64,000 bases of DNA, taken from assembly GCA_002281485.1 (NCBI GenBank), contig NCGF01000002.1:124001-188000 (forward strand), written 5' to 3'. The position numbers and the translations under genes were made by a program. Shown here piece by piece: positions 33,748-44,534 of this stretch. Positions within the stretch are counted from its first letter, which is position 1. Each line of letters starts with the position of its first letter. The notes below the pieces were generated by a model. The model was given only the letters and a program-made list of their open reading frames with translations. It was not told the origin of the DNA and did not search any database. The DNA comes from Sphingomonas sp. 28-66-16 (lineage in GTDB: Bacteria > Pseudomonadota > Alphaproteobacteria > Sphingomonadales > Sphingomonadaceae).

Positions 33748-34893
33748 TCAAGAGCTCGGCTTGGCCCCCCAGCCGATGGCGGCACGACCGCTTCGGATCG
33801 CCCGCCGCACCGGGTAATGGGCAAGACCTGCGTCGGCGATCGGCCCGGCGATCCGCCACATTAGGAATGCCAGCGCGATCCCAACGACACCGTCTATCGC
33901 ATAGTGCCAACCGAGGTGGACCGAGCCGAACAGAATGAGCGCCGCATAAGGCAGGGCTACCCAGAGCCAACGGCGGCTGAACCCCACCAAAAAGCAGAGG
34001 AACAAGGTCGATAGCGCGTTATGCATCGACGGCAGTGCGGCGATCCCGCCCCCATCGGCGATGCTTGGTGCCCCCAGAAGCGACTGTAGCTTTGCTTGAG
34101 CGGCGAGCGATTCGAGCCCCGGATGGCCTTGGGCGATCAGCGTGGCCTGCTGGGCTGCCAGCGTGTTGGTCATTTCGACGAACTGCTGATTGCCGTGATA
34201 GAATAGGTCGAAGCAGGGCCCGACGGCCGGCAACAACGCCGCGACAAGGCTGGTCGGGACAATTGTCAGCATCGCAAAAGCCATGGTGTGACGAAGACGA
34301 TGGCGGGAATTGAGCGGCAGGAATGTGCAGATCGCAATTCCCATGGTCATGGGAAAAAAGAACGGGTGATAAGCAAGATCGATGAGCCGGGTGGCCTCGG
34401 CGCTTGGCACCAGGGCGTGGGTCAGCTTCCAGGGATCGGTACCAAAGATGCTATGATCGATTCCCGCAAGAAATCCGTCATAGCCATATCCGGTCGATGG
34501 CAGCATGCGCTGTTTGAAAACATTGTACGCGGTGCCGACGAGAACCGCGGTCAGCAATGGTGTGAGGAACGGGAGGCCCCAACCGGGACGGACGCGCGTC
34601 TGGAAAAACGTGCGGACGATGTCCGTGACTGACTCGCCGAACCCGTACCAACGATTGTAGGACATTTTGCCGATCAACATGACGGGCGCAACAAGCGCAA
34701 TGGCGCATAGGAAGCCCTTGCTTTTCAATGAGGCTACCGAGGTCCAGTCGATCAGGGGATCGCGAGCGAGAATGGCGACGCAGGCAGCATAAAGGAACGC
34801 CAGAATGAACGGCATCAAAATCGGCTGAAGCGGGGGCATGATGTAGGCAGGGTCCGCGCCAGTCCGGGCGCTTCGCTGGACGGTCTGGGTCAT
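33748..34893 (-). CDS. PAP2-superfamily membrane protein (inositol-phosphorylceramide-synthase-like)
   Basis: A 381-aa polytopic protein. The PAP2 catalytic motifs are ALPSMHNALSTLF (SxxxH type, motif 2) near residue 290 and SVHLGWHYAIDGVVGIALAF (HxxxxxD) near 335; motif 1 is weak, as in the PAP2_3 (AUR1/IPC synthase) group. A lipid phosphotransferase or phosphatase is likely; the substrate is unknown. The start at 34893 (MTQTVQRSART) is inferred. Base composition is visibly lower in GC than the flanking genes, with more A/T-ending codons, which may indicate acquisition. Confidence 0.7.
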   Translation of the reverse strand: MTQTVQRSARTGADPAYIMPPLQPILMPFILAFLYAACVAILARDPLIDWTSVASLKSKGFLCAIALVAPVMLIGKMSYNRWYGFGESVTDIVRTFFQTRVRPGWGLPFLTPLLTAVLVGTAYNVFKQRMLPSTGYGYDGFLAGIDHSIFGTDPWKLTHALVPSAEATRLIDLAYHPFFFPMTMGIAICTFLPLNSRHRLRHTMAFAMLTIVPTSLVAALLPAVGPCFDLFYHGNQQFVEMTNTLAAQQATLIAQGHPGLESLAAQAKLQSLLGAPSIADGGGIAALPSMHNALSTLFLCFLVGFSRRWLWVALPYAALILFGSVHLGWHYAIDGVVGIALAFLMWRIAGPIADAGLAHYPVRRAIRSGRAAIGWGAKPSS

Positions 34894-35307
34894 TGGCCCC
34901 GACCCAGCGGGCTGCGCCGGATCGGGCAGTGCCGTTTGGGTCCGGTGAGCAGCGCCTCCAGGGTCGGTGGAGCGCGCCATTGGCGAGCGGGCAACCCAGT
35001 TGTCAAAATCATTAAGCTCAGCAAATGCCGCCCATCAAATCGCTCATCACCCACAGCGATAGCCTGGCGCTGCTTACCACTCAGTTACGATGACAATAGG
35101 CTGTCGGGCCCATTCTGCGGCTCGGCCACAGCGCCACCAGAGGGCGGTCAACTCCTTCATCTCCATCGTGAGCGAGGTTCGAATTCGACTGATGGCCATT
35201 ACCAGCGAACATTCCAGTTCGTCGCTTCGAAAGCCAGGACAAGGCGCGCGGTCTCCATCCCCCCACCAATGCCTTGCCACCAACACCACCAGGCCGATAG
35301 CTGGGCC
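34894..35307. other. AT-richer gap between the PAP2 gene and hrpB
   Basis: Over 400 bases with no supported gene. Open frames crossing it are continuations of hrpB or lack ribosome-binding sites and family features. Composition is closer to the PAP2 gene than to hrpB. No repeat or RNA is recognised; the promoters of both divergent genes must lie here. Confidence 0.5.
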
Positions 35308-37821
35308 ATGGCCGATCCGCTTCCCATCAACGCTGTCTTGCCCGATCTGCTCGCGGCGTTGCTTGCCGGCCCCAACGCCGTGCTCGTCGCGCCGCCGGGG
35401 GCCGGGAAGACGACGGCGGTCGCGCCGGCGCTGCTCGGGGAAGGCTGGTGCGGCGGCGAAGTCCTGCTGCTGTCGCCCCGGCGTCTCGCCGCGCGTGCCG
35501 CTGCCGAGCGGATGGCGGCCAATGCCGGCGAGCCGGTCGGCCAGACCTTCGGCTATGCGACCCGGATGGACAGCAGGCGATCGGCGGCGACCCGCGTCAC
35601 GGTGATGACCGAGGGGATCTTCGTCAATCGCATCCAGACCGATCCCGAGCTGACGGGCGTCTCGGCGGTGCTCTTCGACGAAGTCCATGAACGCAGCCTC
35701 GACAGCGATTTCGGGCTCGCGCTCGCGCTCGATGCGCAGGGGCTGCGGCCCGATCTGCGGCTGGTGGCGATGTCGGCGACGCTCGACGGCGCGCGCTTTG
35801 CCGCGCTGATGGGGGCCGGAATCGAGCAGGCCCCCGTGATCGAAAGTGCAGGCCGAAGCCATATGCTCACCCTCCGTCATCTCGGCCGCGCCGCCGAGAC
35901 GCGGATCGAAGAGTCGGTCGCGGCGGCGATTCGCCAGGCGCTGCGAGACGCAGAAGGCGGGGTGCTCGCCTTTCTGCCCGGGGTCGCCGAGATCGAGCGC
36001 GTCGCCGAACGGCTTGCCGATCTCGGCCCTGCGGTCGTCCTTCACCGGCTCCATGGCGGCCTCGATCCGGCAGCGCAGCGCGCGGCGATCGCGCCCGATC
36101 CTGAGGGGCGCCGCAAGCTCGTGCTCGCCACCTCGATCGCCGAGACCAGTCTGACACTCGACGGCATCCGAATCGTCGTCGATTCGGGGCTCGCGCGCCG
36201 CCCCCGCTATGATCGCGCGGCAGGGATGACGCGGCTGGTCACCGAGCGCGCCAGTCAGGCCGCCGTCACCCAGCGCGCCGGGCGCGCCGCGCGGCAGGCG
36301 GCGGGGGTCGCCTATCGGCTATGGGAGGAAGCAGCGACGGCGGGGCTACCGCGCTTCGATCCGCCCGAGATATTGGAGGCCGATCTGTCGGCGCTGACGC
36401 TCGATTGCGCGCGCTGGGGGGTGGCCGATCCGCGTGCGCTCGCGTGGATCGATCCGCCGCCCGACGCCGCCGTGCTCGAGGCGCGGGCGCGGTTGCGCAC
36501 GCTCGGCGCGATCGACGGTGATGGCCGCCCGACCGCGCATGGCGACGCGATCGCCGCGCTGCCGATGCCGCCCCGGCTCGGCCATATGCTGATCGAGGCG
36601 GGCAAGCTCGGTCTCGCGCGCACAGCCGCCGATATCGCCGTGCTGCTCGGCGAGCGCGGGCTGGGCGGGCCCGATGCCGATCTCGAAACCCGGCTGCGGC
36701 GCTGGCATGGCGAGCGGGGCGGCCGTGCCGAAAGCGCGCGCAAGCTGGCCGCGCGGTGGACCATGCTCGCGGGCAAGCCGCCGCCGCCGGCCGCCCCCGA
36801 CTCGCATCTCGCCGAGTCCAACGCGGCGGGGATCGCGATCAGCCTTGGCTTTCCGGATCGCGTCGCGCGCCGCCGCGATGCCTCGGGCGCGGCCTGGGCC
36901 TCGGTCGGCGGGCGCGGCTTCCGGCTCGATCCGGCGTCGAGCCTTGCCCGCCATGAATGGCTCGCGGTGGCCGAGACGCAGGGGCTTGCGGCGGGCGCGC
37001 GCATCCTCTCGGCAGCGCCGATCGATCAGGCGCAGGTCGAGGCGCTGTTCGGCGCGCGGATCGAGACGCGGCGCAGCGTCACCTTCGATCCCGCCAGCGG
37101 CGGCGTGAAGACCGAGCGCGGGCGCCGGCTCGGCGCGATCCGGCTGAGCGGGGGTCCCGATTCGGGGGCGGACCCGCAAGCGATCAGTGCCGCGCTGCTC
37201 GCGGGCCTCCAGACGCACGGCCTGGCGCTGCTCGCCTGGTCCGATACGGCGACCGCGCTGCGCCAACGTGCCGCCTTCGCCGCTGCGCACGGCGCGCCCG
37301 AGGTGGCGCTCGACGATGCCGCGTTGCTCGCCCGTGCTGATGCGTGGCTGGAGCCGCTGCTGGCAGGCAAGCGCCGGCTCGATCAGATCGATTCGGGCTC
37401 CCTCACCGACGCGCTTCGCAATCTTGTCGGCTGGGAGGCGATGCGCGCGATCGACCGCCTCGCGCCGCCGCGCTTCGGGTCGCCCGCCGGGTCGAGCCAC
37501 GCGATCGACTATGCCGCCGAGGCCGGGCCGACCGTCGAGCTGCGGCCGCAGGCGCTGTTCGGGCTCGCTGCGCACCCGATGGTCGCCGATGGTCGCGTGC
37601 CGCTGGTGCTCAGCCTGACCTCGCCCGCCGGGCGGCCGATCCAGACGACGCGCGATCTGCCCGGTTTCTGGGCGGGCAGCTGGGCCGATGTCGCGCGCGA
37701 GATGCGCGGGCGGTATCCGCGCCATCCCTGGCCCGACGATCCGGCGCAGGCGAGCGCGACGCTGCGTACCAAGAACGCCGATGCCAAAAACACTGCTGCA
37801 TCGCGGCGCCAATCGACGTAA
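35308..37821 (+). CDS. hrpB: ATP-dependent helicase HrpB
   Basis: A DEAH/RHA-family helicase of 837 aa. Walker A is APPGAGKTTAVAP near residue 32, the DExH box LFDEVHERSLDSDFG near 120, motif III AMSATLDG near 150, and motif VI VTQRAGRAARQAAG near 315. The HrpB-specific C-terminal domain runs to the end. The ATG at 35308 (MADPLPINAVLPDLLAALL) is the family start; 124 further in-frame codons upstream are not conserved. The cellular role of HrpB in alphaproteobacteria is poorly defined. Confidence 0.94.
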   Translation: MADPLPINAVLPDLLAALLAGPNAVLVAPPGAGKTTAVAPALLGEGWCGGEVLLLSPRRLAARAAAERMAANAGEPVGQTFGYATRMDSRRSAATRVTVMTEGIFVNRIQTDPELTGVSAVLFDEVHERSLDSDFGLALALDAQGLRPDLRLVAMSATLDGARFAALMGAGIEQAPVIESAGRSHMLTLRHLGRAAETRIEESVAAAIRQALRDAEGGVLAFLPGVAEIERVAERLADLGPAVVLHRLHGGLDPAAQRAAIAPDPEGRRKLVLATSIAETSLTLDGIRIVVDSGLARRPRYDRAAGMTRLVTERASQAAVTQRAGRAARQAAGVAYRLWEEAATAGLPRFDPPEILEADLSALTLDCARWGVADPRALAWIDPPPDAAVLEARARLRTLGAIDGDGRPTAHGDAIAALPMPPRLGHMLIEAGKLGLARTAADIAVLLGERGLGGPDADLETRLRRWHGERGGRAESARKLAARWTMLAGKPPPPAAPDSHLAESNAAGIAISLGFPDRVARRRDASGAAWASVGGRGFRLDPASSLARHEWLAVAETQGLAAGARILSAAPIDQAQVEALFGARIETRRSVTFDPASGGVKTERGRRLGAIRLSGGPDSGADPQAISAALLAGLQTHGLALLAWSDTATALRQRAAFAAAHGAPEVALDDAALLARADAWLEPLLAGKRRLDQIDSGSLTDALRNLVGWEAMRAIDRLAPPRFGSPAGSSHAIDYAAEAGPTVELRPQALFGLAAHPMVADGRVPLVLSLTSPAGRPIQTTRDLPGFWAGSWADVAREMRGRYPRHPWPDDPAQASATLRTKNADAKNTAASRRQST

Positions 37822-37831
37822 AGAAGGCGTC

Positions 37832-38113
37832 ATGACGATCGCCCGCATCTATCAGCGCCCAAAAAATGCCATGCAATCGGGCCGCGCCCGCACCCAAATC
37901 TGGGTGCTCGAATATGAACCGACGGAGCCCAAGCGGCCCGATCCGCTCACCGGCTGGGCCGGCTCGGGCGATACGCGCGACCAGCTTCGCCTGACGTTTC
38001 CGACGCTCGAGGCGGCGCAGGCCTATGCCGCCCGCGAATCGATCACCGCGCATGTCATCTCCGCGCCCGATCGGACGCTCAAGCTTCAGGCCTATGCCGA
38101 CAATTTCCGCTGA
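37832..38113 (+). CDS. ETC complex I subunit, NDUFS4-like
   Basis: A 93-aa protein with the conserved region of mitochondrial NDUFS4: RIYQRPKNAMQSGRARTQIWVLEYE, DPLTGWAGSGDTRDQLRLTF, LEAAQAYAARESI and the C-terminal ADNFR. It is an accessory subunit of NADH:ubiquinone oxidoreductase found in alphaproteobacteria. The ATG at 37832 has AAAGAAGG upstream. It lies 10 bases after hrpB. Confidence 0.93.
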   Translation: MTIARIYQRPKNAMQSGRARTQIWVLEYEPTEPKRPDPLTGWAGSGDTRDQLRLTFPTLEAAQAYAARESITAHVISAPDRTLKLQAYADNFR

Positions 38114-38144
38114 TCACCCGAAACGCGACGTCCTGGCGCTGACC

Positions 38145-38843
38145 TCAAGTCTCGACAAGCAACGCCAATAGCCGCACCCCCGCGTCGAAATCGGCGCGGT
38201 GCGCCGCACGCGTCGCAATCGCGAGATCGTCATCGCCCCATTGCTCGACCTGCCACGCCTCGTCGATCTGCGCGGCCTGCCAAACCGTCTCGGCATCGGC
38301 TGCCCCCTCGATCAGCGCGAGCGCGGCGATCAGCGACCCGGTGATCGTGACGAGCGGCGAAAGCCCTGCGAGTTCGAACGCCGTACGGCTCGCCACCGCC
38401 TCGGTCAGGCGCGCAAGCGTCAGGTCGGGCTGGGCGCGGTGGCGGATGCCCGCCACGACCTCGATATGCACGTCATAGCGCCGCCGCGCCCAGTCGAGCA
38501 GCGGGTCCCAGGCGGCGGCTTGGCGCGCGACCAAAGCGGCGGGCGCCTCGGCGCGGTAGCAGAGCAGATCGCTCTCGGCATAGGCGGCGAGATTGGCGAC
38601 GAAGGGCAGGGGATCAGCCGCGATCCGCTCGATCGCGACATTGGCGAGGCCCGTCAGCGGCATCGCGCGCGGATCGATCGTGTCGGTGACGCCGCGCCAC
38701 TCGTCGGCGACCGCCTCGGCAAGCGCGTGACCGGGCAGCACGAGCGGCAGCCGGCCGGGGGTGCGCACCGGCCGGTCATCGAGCGCGATCGCATGACCAT
38801 CGGGCGCTGCGATGACGCTCACCCGTTTCCAGAAGCGTTTCAC
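38145..38843 (-). CDS. ATP12-family F1-ATPase assembly chaperone
   Basis: A 232-aa ATP12 homologue, which in mitochondria protects the F1 alpha subunit during assembly. Features: KRFWKRVSV at the N-terminus, AIALDDRPVRTPGRLPLVLP near residue 18, EWRGVTDTIDPRAMPLTGLANVAIE near 50, and ESDLLCYRAEAPAALVARQ near 90. A GTG start at 38843 overlaps the stop of the upstream small gene (GTGA). It is third of three overlapping genes: HAD phosphatase, small membrane protein, ATP12. Confidence 0.92.
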   Translation of the reverse strand: MKRFWKRVSVIAAPDGHAIALDDRPVRTPGRLPLVLPGHALAEAVADEWRGVTDTIDPRAMPLTGLANVAIERIAADPLPFVANLAAYAESDLLCYRAEAPAALVARQAAAWDPLLDWARRRYDVHIEVVAGIRHRAQPDLTLARLTEAVASRTAFELAGLSPLVTITGSLIAALALIEGAADAETVWQAAQIDEAWQVEQWGDDDLAIATRAAHRADFDAGVRLLALLVET

Positions 38844-39061
38844 GGTTCGGGCGGCGTCCGCCAGCGCTGGGCGAGCGCGCGCGGCAGCAGCGCCATCACG
38901 ACCAGCGCCGAAACGACGATCGCCGCACCGAGAATCTTGAGATCGAGCGTCTGCGCGCGCCCGAGCAGCAGCACGCCGAACACCGCGCCCGCCGCCCCGC
39001 AAAGTCTCGCGCCGGTCATCAGGAAATAGCGGTTGCGCGCGGTGGTGTCGGGATCGCTCAT
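38840..39061 (-). CDS. small two-helix membrane protein, 73 aa
   Basis: A 73-aa protein with two hydrophobic helices (about residues 14-31 and 37-58), MSDPDTTARNRYFLMTGARL at the start and ALAQRWRTPPEP at the end. It is locked between the HAD phosphatase (ATGA overlap) and ATP12 (GTGA overlap), an arrangement I recall in other sphingomonads. Function unknown; a link to ATP synthase assembly is only suggested by position. Confidence 0.75.
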   Translation of the reverse strand: MSDPDTTARNRYFLMTGARLCGAAGAVFGVLLLGRAQTLDLKILGAAIVVSALVVMALLPRALAQRWRTPPEP

Positions 39062-39717
39062 CGCGCCTCCAGTGCCGCGGGCAGGGCGTCGACCTGGTCG
39101 ATGACGATGTGCGCGCCGGCGTCGATCAGTTCGTCGGCCGGATGATAGCCCCAAGCGACCCCGACCGCATGGACCCCGGCGGCGCGAGCCATCGCCATGT
39201 CGTAGCTGGTGTCGCCGATCATCACCGTGCCGGCCGGCAGCGCGCCCGCCTCGGCCATCGCTAGCTCGATCATCGACGGGTGCGGCTTCGAGGGATGGCG
39301 ATCGGCGGTTTGCAACGTCACGAAACGATCGGCGATGCGATGATGGGCGAGGATATGGGTCAGGCCGCGATCGGACTTGCCGGTGGCGACGCCGAAGCGC
39401 CAGCCGGTGGCGGCAAGGGCGTCGAGGGCGTCGACAATTCCCTCATAGAGCGGCTCTTCGGCCATCGCGCCGCTACTGCGCAGGCGGAAGAACGCGGCCT
39501 TGTAATCGTCGGCGAGCAGCAGATGCTGCGCTGGATCGGCATCGGGCAGCAGGATCCGCATCGCTTCGACGAGGCTCAAGCCGACGATGCGGCGAATGGC
39601 GTTGCGCGGGGGCGGTTCGAGCCGCGCCGCGCCAAAGGCTTCCTCGACGGCACGGCAGATATTGTGCTGGCTGTCGACCAGCGTCCCGTCGCAATCGAAG
39701 ATGGCCAGCCGGATCAT
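39058..39717 (-). CDS. HAD-IA family hydrolase, phosphoglycolate-phosphatase-like
   Basis: A 219-aa HAD-superfamily phosphatase: motif I IFDCDGTLVDSQ at the N-terminus, motif II VATGKS near residue 110, and motif III/IV KPHPSMIELAMAEAG and MIGDTSYDMAMARAAG near 145-175. The helical cap between motifs I and II fits Gph/PGP-like enzymes; the substrate cannot be read from sequence. Start at 39717 (MIRLAIFDCDGTL). Confidence 0.88.
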   Translation of the reverse strand: MIRLAIFDCDGTLVDSQHNICRAVEEAFGAARLEPPPRNAIRRIVGLSLVEAMRILLPDADPAQHLLLADDYKAAFFRLRSSGAMAEEPLYEGIVDALDALAATGWRFGVATGKSDRGLTHILAHHRIADRFVTLQTADRHPSKPHPSMIELAMAEAGALPAGTVMIGDTSYDMAMARAAGVHAVGVAWGYHPADELIDAGAHIVIDQVDALPAALEAR

Positions 39718-39812
39718 TGCCTGCGGATAGCGCAGCCACCGCCAAAAGCAAAAGGCGCTTCTTGGCGCGGGCCCGGTTGACGCTTCCAGCGCGCGTTGGC
39801 TAGCCTGTCGCG

Positions 39813-40700
39813 ATGACAGGGTCGGGCCTTCGTCTCCGCTTGGGAATTGTGGTCGTCGCCCCGATGTGCCTCGCGGCCGCGCCACCCGAAACGGTTGGCA
39901 GCATCGTGGCGGTGCGCAACGACGCCACGATCGCGACGCCACCAGCGACGCCTGTCAAAGCAGCGATGAAGGCGCCCGTGCACCAGCGCGACGTCATCAC
40001 CACCGGGCCGAAAGCGGCGGCGGGGGTTCGCCTGATCGACGACACCCTGTTCAGCATCGGGGCCGATGCGCAGGTCGAAATCGACGATTTCGTGTTCGAT
40101 TCGACGCGTAACGCCAGCCGGATGTCGCTCAACTTCGTCAAGGGGGCGTTTCGCTTCGCTTCGGGCAAGCCGACTCACGGCTTTCCCGGCCAGAAGGCGA
40201 TCATCACCCCGGCGGCGGTCGTCGGCATTCGCGGGACGGTCGTCACCGGCGTCATCGGTCCCGAAGCGCTTGCCTATTACCGCCGGATCGACCCGAGCAT
40301 CACCGCCACCGACGCTGCGGCAGCGACCGCCACGTTGATCATCCTGTCCGATCCGGGCGAGGGCGAGGGGGAGGGCGAGACCGCGACCGGCGGCATTGAT
40401 GTCGCCGGCTCAGGAACGGTGACCCCACTTCGGACCGTGGGACAGGCAATCTTCTTCCCCAGCCGCGGCAGGCCGGCGTTGCCGCCGGTGATGCTCAGCC
40501 CCCAGTTGCGCGGCGCGATCGAGCGCCGCGCCGAACCGCCAGGGTTCAGCCGCCGCGAGGGAATCGGGCGCAACGCCAACGGCGGCGACCGGCGACAGGG
40601 CGATCAGAACCGGACGGGCGCCAATCGCCCCGGTCAGGGCCCCGGCTCGCCGCCAGGCGGCATTGGCGCGGGGCCGCCGCCGCAGGGGCCGCCGCGCTAG
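39813..40700 (+). CDS. exported FecR-domain protein
   Basis: A 295-aa protein with an N-terminal signal segment (LRLGIVVVAPMCLAA) and a FecR-type beta domain: VHQRDVITTGPKAAAGVRLID, FSIGADAQVEIDDFVFD, LNFVKGAFRFASGKP and VVGIRGTVVTGVI. The C-terminal 90 residues are Gly/Pro/Arg-rich and probably disordered. There is no FecA or sigma-factor partner nearby, so this is an envelope FecR-domain protein rather than a classical iron regulator. It is followed by a hairpin terminator. Confidence 0.8.
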   Translation: MTGSGLRLRLGIVVVAPMCLAAAPPETVGSIVAVRNDATIATPPATPVKAAMKAPVHQRDVITTGPKAAAGVRLIDDTLFSIGADAQVEIDDFVFDSTRNASRMSLNFVKGAFRFASGKPTHGFPGQKAIITPAAVVGIRGTVVTGVIGPEALAYYRRIDPSITATDAAAATATLIILSDPGEGEGEGETATGGIDVAGSGTVTPLRTVGQAIFFPSRGRPALPPVMLSPQLRGAIERRAEPPGFSRREGIGRNANGGDRRQGDQNRTGANRPGQGPGSPPGGIGAGPPPQGPPR

Positions 40701-40715
40701 CCGAGCGATGACGCA

Positions 40716-40748
40716 AAAGGACCGGCGGATCGCTCCGCCGGCCCCTTT
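40716..40748 (+). terminator. terminator after the FecR gene
   Basis: CCGGCGGA-TCGC-TCCGCCGG (40722-40741) is a perfect 8-bp stem, extended by AAAGG/CCTTT with a small bulge. The T-run is short. Confidence 0.65.
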
Positions 40749-40836
40749 GGTGGGTTGGTAGGCTCGGCGCCAGCAGGGCTGCCGCCGGTCGGCCGGGTTC
40801 GGCGATGCCGACCTGCCGGCCATTTTGATTGCGTGC

Positions 40837-40860
40837 CCGGCGCAGCTTTCGCTGCGCCGG
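40837..40860 (-). terminator. hairpin downstream of groEL
   Basis: CCGGCGCAGC-TTTC-GCTGCGCCGG is a perfect 10-bp stem 7 bases beyond the groEL stop. There is no long T-run on the minus strand. Confidence 0.65.
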
Positions 40861-40867
40861 TCCGAAA

Positions 40868-42523
<1,656 letters not shown>

Positions 42524-42564
42524 TCAAATTGTGAAGTTGCGGAAGTTGCGGGTATCGGCTGAAG

Positions 42565-42852
42565 TCAGCCAACAATCCCCAGAATGTCGCTTTCCTTCAT
42601 GATCAGCAGATCTTCGCCGCCAACCTTGACCTCGGTGCCCGACCATTTGCCGAACAGGATCTTGTCGCCGGCCTTGACGTCGAGCGGCGTGACCTTGCCG
42701 TCATCGGCACGCGTGCCGGTGCCGACGGAGACGACTTCGCCTTCCTGCGGCTTTTCCTTGGCGGTCTCGGGGATGATGATGCCGCCGGCCGTTTTTTCTT
42801 CGGCTTCGACGCGGCGAACGAGAACGCGATCGTGCAAGGGACGAAAGTTCAT
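42565..42852 (-). CDS. groES: co-chaperonin GroES
   Basis: The 10-kDa lid of the chaperonin, 95 aa: [20 protein letters not shown] at the start, [19 protein letters not shown] in the mobile loop, and [26 protein letters not shown] at the end. The ATG at 42852 has GGAAAGGATCG upstream and matches the family N-terminus; a start 18 bases earlier is not needed. Confidence 0.98.
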   Translation of the reverse strand: MNFRPLHDRVLVRRVEAEEKTAGGIIIPETAKEKPQEGEVVSVGTGTRADDGKVTPLDVKAGDKILFGKWSGTEVKVGGEDLLIMKESDILGIVG

Positions 42853-42891
42853 GCGTTCGATCCTTTCCATAAGGTATGAGTTGAATAGTCG

Positions 42892-42918
42892 TTAGCACTC
42901 ACTCTAGGCGAGTGCCAG
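42892..42918. promoter_or_regulatory. CIRCE-like HrcA operator upstream of groES
   Basis: TTAGCACTC-N9-GAGTGCCAG lies 40 bases before the groES start. The left arm is the perfect CIRCE half-site (TTAGCACTC); the right arm matches GAGTGCTAA at six of nine positions. The spacer is the canonical 9 bases. HrcA repression of groESL is expected; hrcA is not in this window. Confidence 0.9.
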
Positions 42919-42950
42919 CAAGACGCATATGTGGTCGAAGCGTCGATTCG

Positions 42951-44384
42951 TCAAGGCGCCTGGGTCGCGGAACGGACCATTTCGGTCGGGACGAGGCCCA
43001 GCCGGGTTCGATGACTCCACCGCCAGCCGAGCATGATCGAAACCGCCATCAAGCCGGCCGCGAGGCCGGTCCAGATTCCGACACCCTGCCACCCCAGCCC
43101 GAACCCCAGCAGGCAGGCGGTGACGAAGCCGATCCCCCAATAGCCGAAGCCCGCGATGACCATTGGCGCGCGCGTATCCTGGAGGCCGCGAAGCGCGCCC
43201 GCGAGCACCACCTGGGCGCCATCGAACAGCTGGAACATCGCGGCGATCACGAGATAGCGCAGCGCCAGCGGCACCGTCCGGGCATTGGCGGGGGCGTCGA
43301 GATCGAGATAGGCCGACACGAACAGGCTCGGCACGAACCAGATCGCACCGGCGGTCAGCGCCATCACGCCGGTGCCCAGCGCGATCGCGGTCCAGCCGGC
43401 GCGGGCGATCCAGCGGGCGTCACGCGCGCCATAGGCCATGCCGACGCGGATCGTGGCGGCTTGGCCGATCCCGAGCGGAATCTGGAACGCGATCGCAGCG
43501 ATGTTGAGCGCCACGGCATGCGCGGCGACGGCGGTCACGCTGATCAGCCCCATCAGCACCGCTGCGCCGCCGAACAGCGCGCCTTCGAGCGTGAAGCCGG
43601 CGGCGATGGGCGCGCCGAGCCGCAGAATCTCGATCAGGCGCGGCCATTCGGGGCGCCACCAGCGCCCGAACAGGCGATAGCGGCGCAGCCTGGGATCGAG
43701 CATCAGGATCATCGCAAAGGCCAGGACCATGGCAAGCGTCGTCGCGAGGCTTGCCAGCGCCGATCCTTCGAGCCCGAGCGCGGGAAACCCGGCATGTCCG
43801 AAGACCAGCGCCCAATTGCCGAGGATTCCGAGCAGCAACGCCATCAGCGTCACCGCCAGCGCCCAGCCGGGTCGGCCGAGCGCGGCCGCGACGGTACGCA
43901 TCACCCCGGCGGCAACGCTCGGAATCAGCGACAGCAGCAATATGTCCAGGAAGCTGCCCGCTCGCCTGGCGACGAGCGGGTCCTGGCCAGCGAGACGGAG
44001 CAGGGTTTCGCCCTGGGCGAGGATTGCCATGCAAGGCAGCGCGACGATTACCGCCAGCCACAGCGCCATTCGGAACGACCGCCTGACTTCGCGCACCGCG
44101 TGCGCGCGGCTGCCCAGTTCGGCCGCAATGATCGGGGCGCAGGCGGTGGTCAGGCCGATCAGCGCCCAGAGCAGCAGACTGTAAAGGAAGACACCAAGCG
44201 TCGCGGCGGCGAAATCGACCGGGCTCAGCCGCGCGACGAAGATCACGTCGACCGCATAGACCGCCATCTGCACCAGATTGGCGCCAACCAGCGGTCCGGC
44301 CAGCCGCAGCAGCGCGCGCAGTTCGGCGACGGCGCTCGCGGGCGCACGGACGGCAAGCGGCCGGGGAGGAGCGATTATCGCCAT
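42951..44384 (-). CDS. MATE-family multidrug/Na+ efflux protein
   Basis: A 477-aa twelve-helix MATE transporter of the NorM group. The two homologous halves each start with the family pattern: LAGPLVGANLVQMAVYAVDVIFVARLSPVDFAAATLG near residue 30 and LRLGAPIAAGFTLEGALFGGAAVLMGLISVTAVAAHAVALN near 255. The ATG at 44384 has GGGGAG upstream; the frame is open further but unconserved. Substrates cannot be inferred. Confidence 0.92.
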   Translation of the reverse strand: MAIIAPPRPLAVRAPASAVAELRALLRLAGPLVGANLVQMAVYAVDVIFVARLSPVDFAAATLGVFLYSLLLWALIGLTTACAPIIAAELGSRAHAVREVRRSFRMALWLAVIVALPCMAILAQGETLLRLAGQDPLVARRAGSFLDILLLSLIPSVAAGVMRTVAAALGRPGWALAVTLMALLLGILGNWALVFGHAGFPALGLEGSALASLATTLAMVLAFAMILMLDPRLRRYRLFGRWWRPEWPRLIEILRLGAPIAAGFTLEGALFGGAAVLMGLISVTAVAAHAVALNIAAIAFQIPLGIGQAATIRVGMAYGARDARWIARAGWTAIALGTGVMALTAGAIWFVPSLFVSAYLDLDAPANARTVPLALRYLVIAAMFQLFDGAQVVLAGALRGLQDTRAPMVIAGFGYWGIGFVTACLLGFGLGWQGVGIWTGLAAGLMAVSIMLGWRWSHRTRLGLVPTEMVRSATQAP

Positions 44385-44534
44385 GTGCGCTCCCCTAGAC
44401 CGGACCGAGGCCGCCGTCACCGGGCCGCACCCGGATCGACCGCATCGGGTCGATAAGGCGTATTGCTGAAACCAGACACTAGAGGGTAGAGCAACGTTGA
44501 CGATGCCGTTTGGCATCGTGCGGGAGAAGAAATC

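Noticed and set aside
34936..35307. N-terminal extension of HrpB
   Set aside because: The residues before 35308 are not conserved, lie in AT-richer DNA, and the ATG at 35308 gives the family N-terminus.
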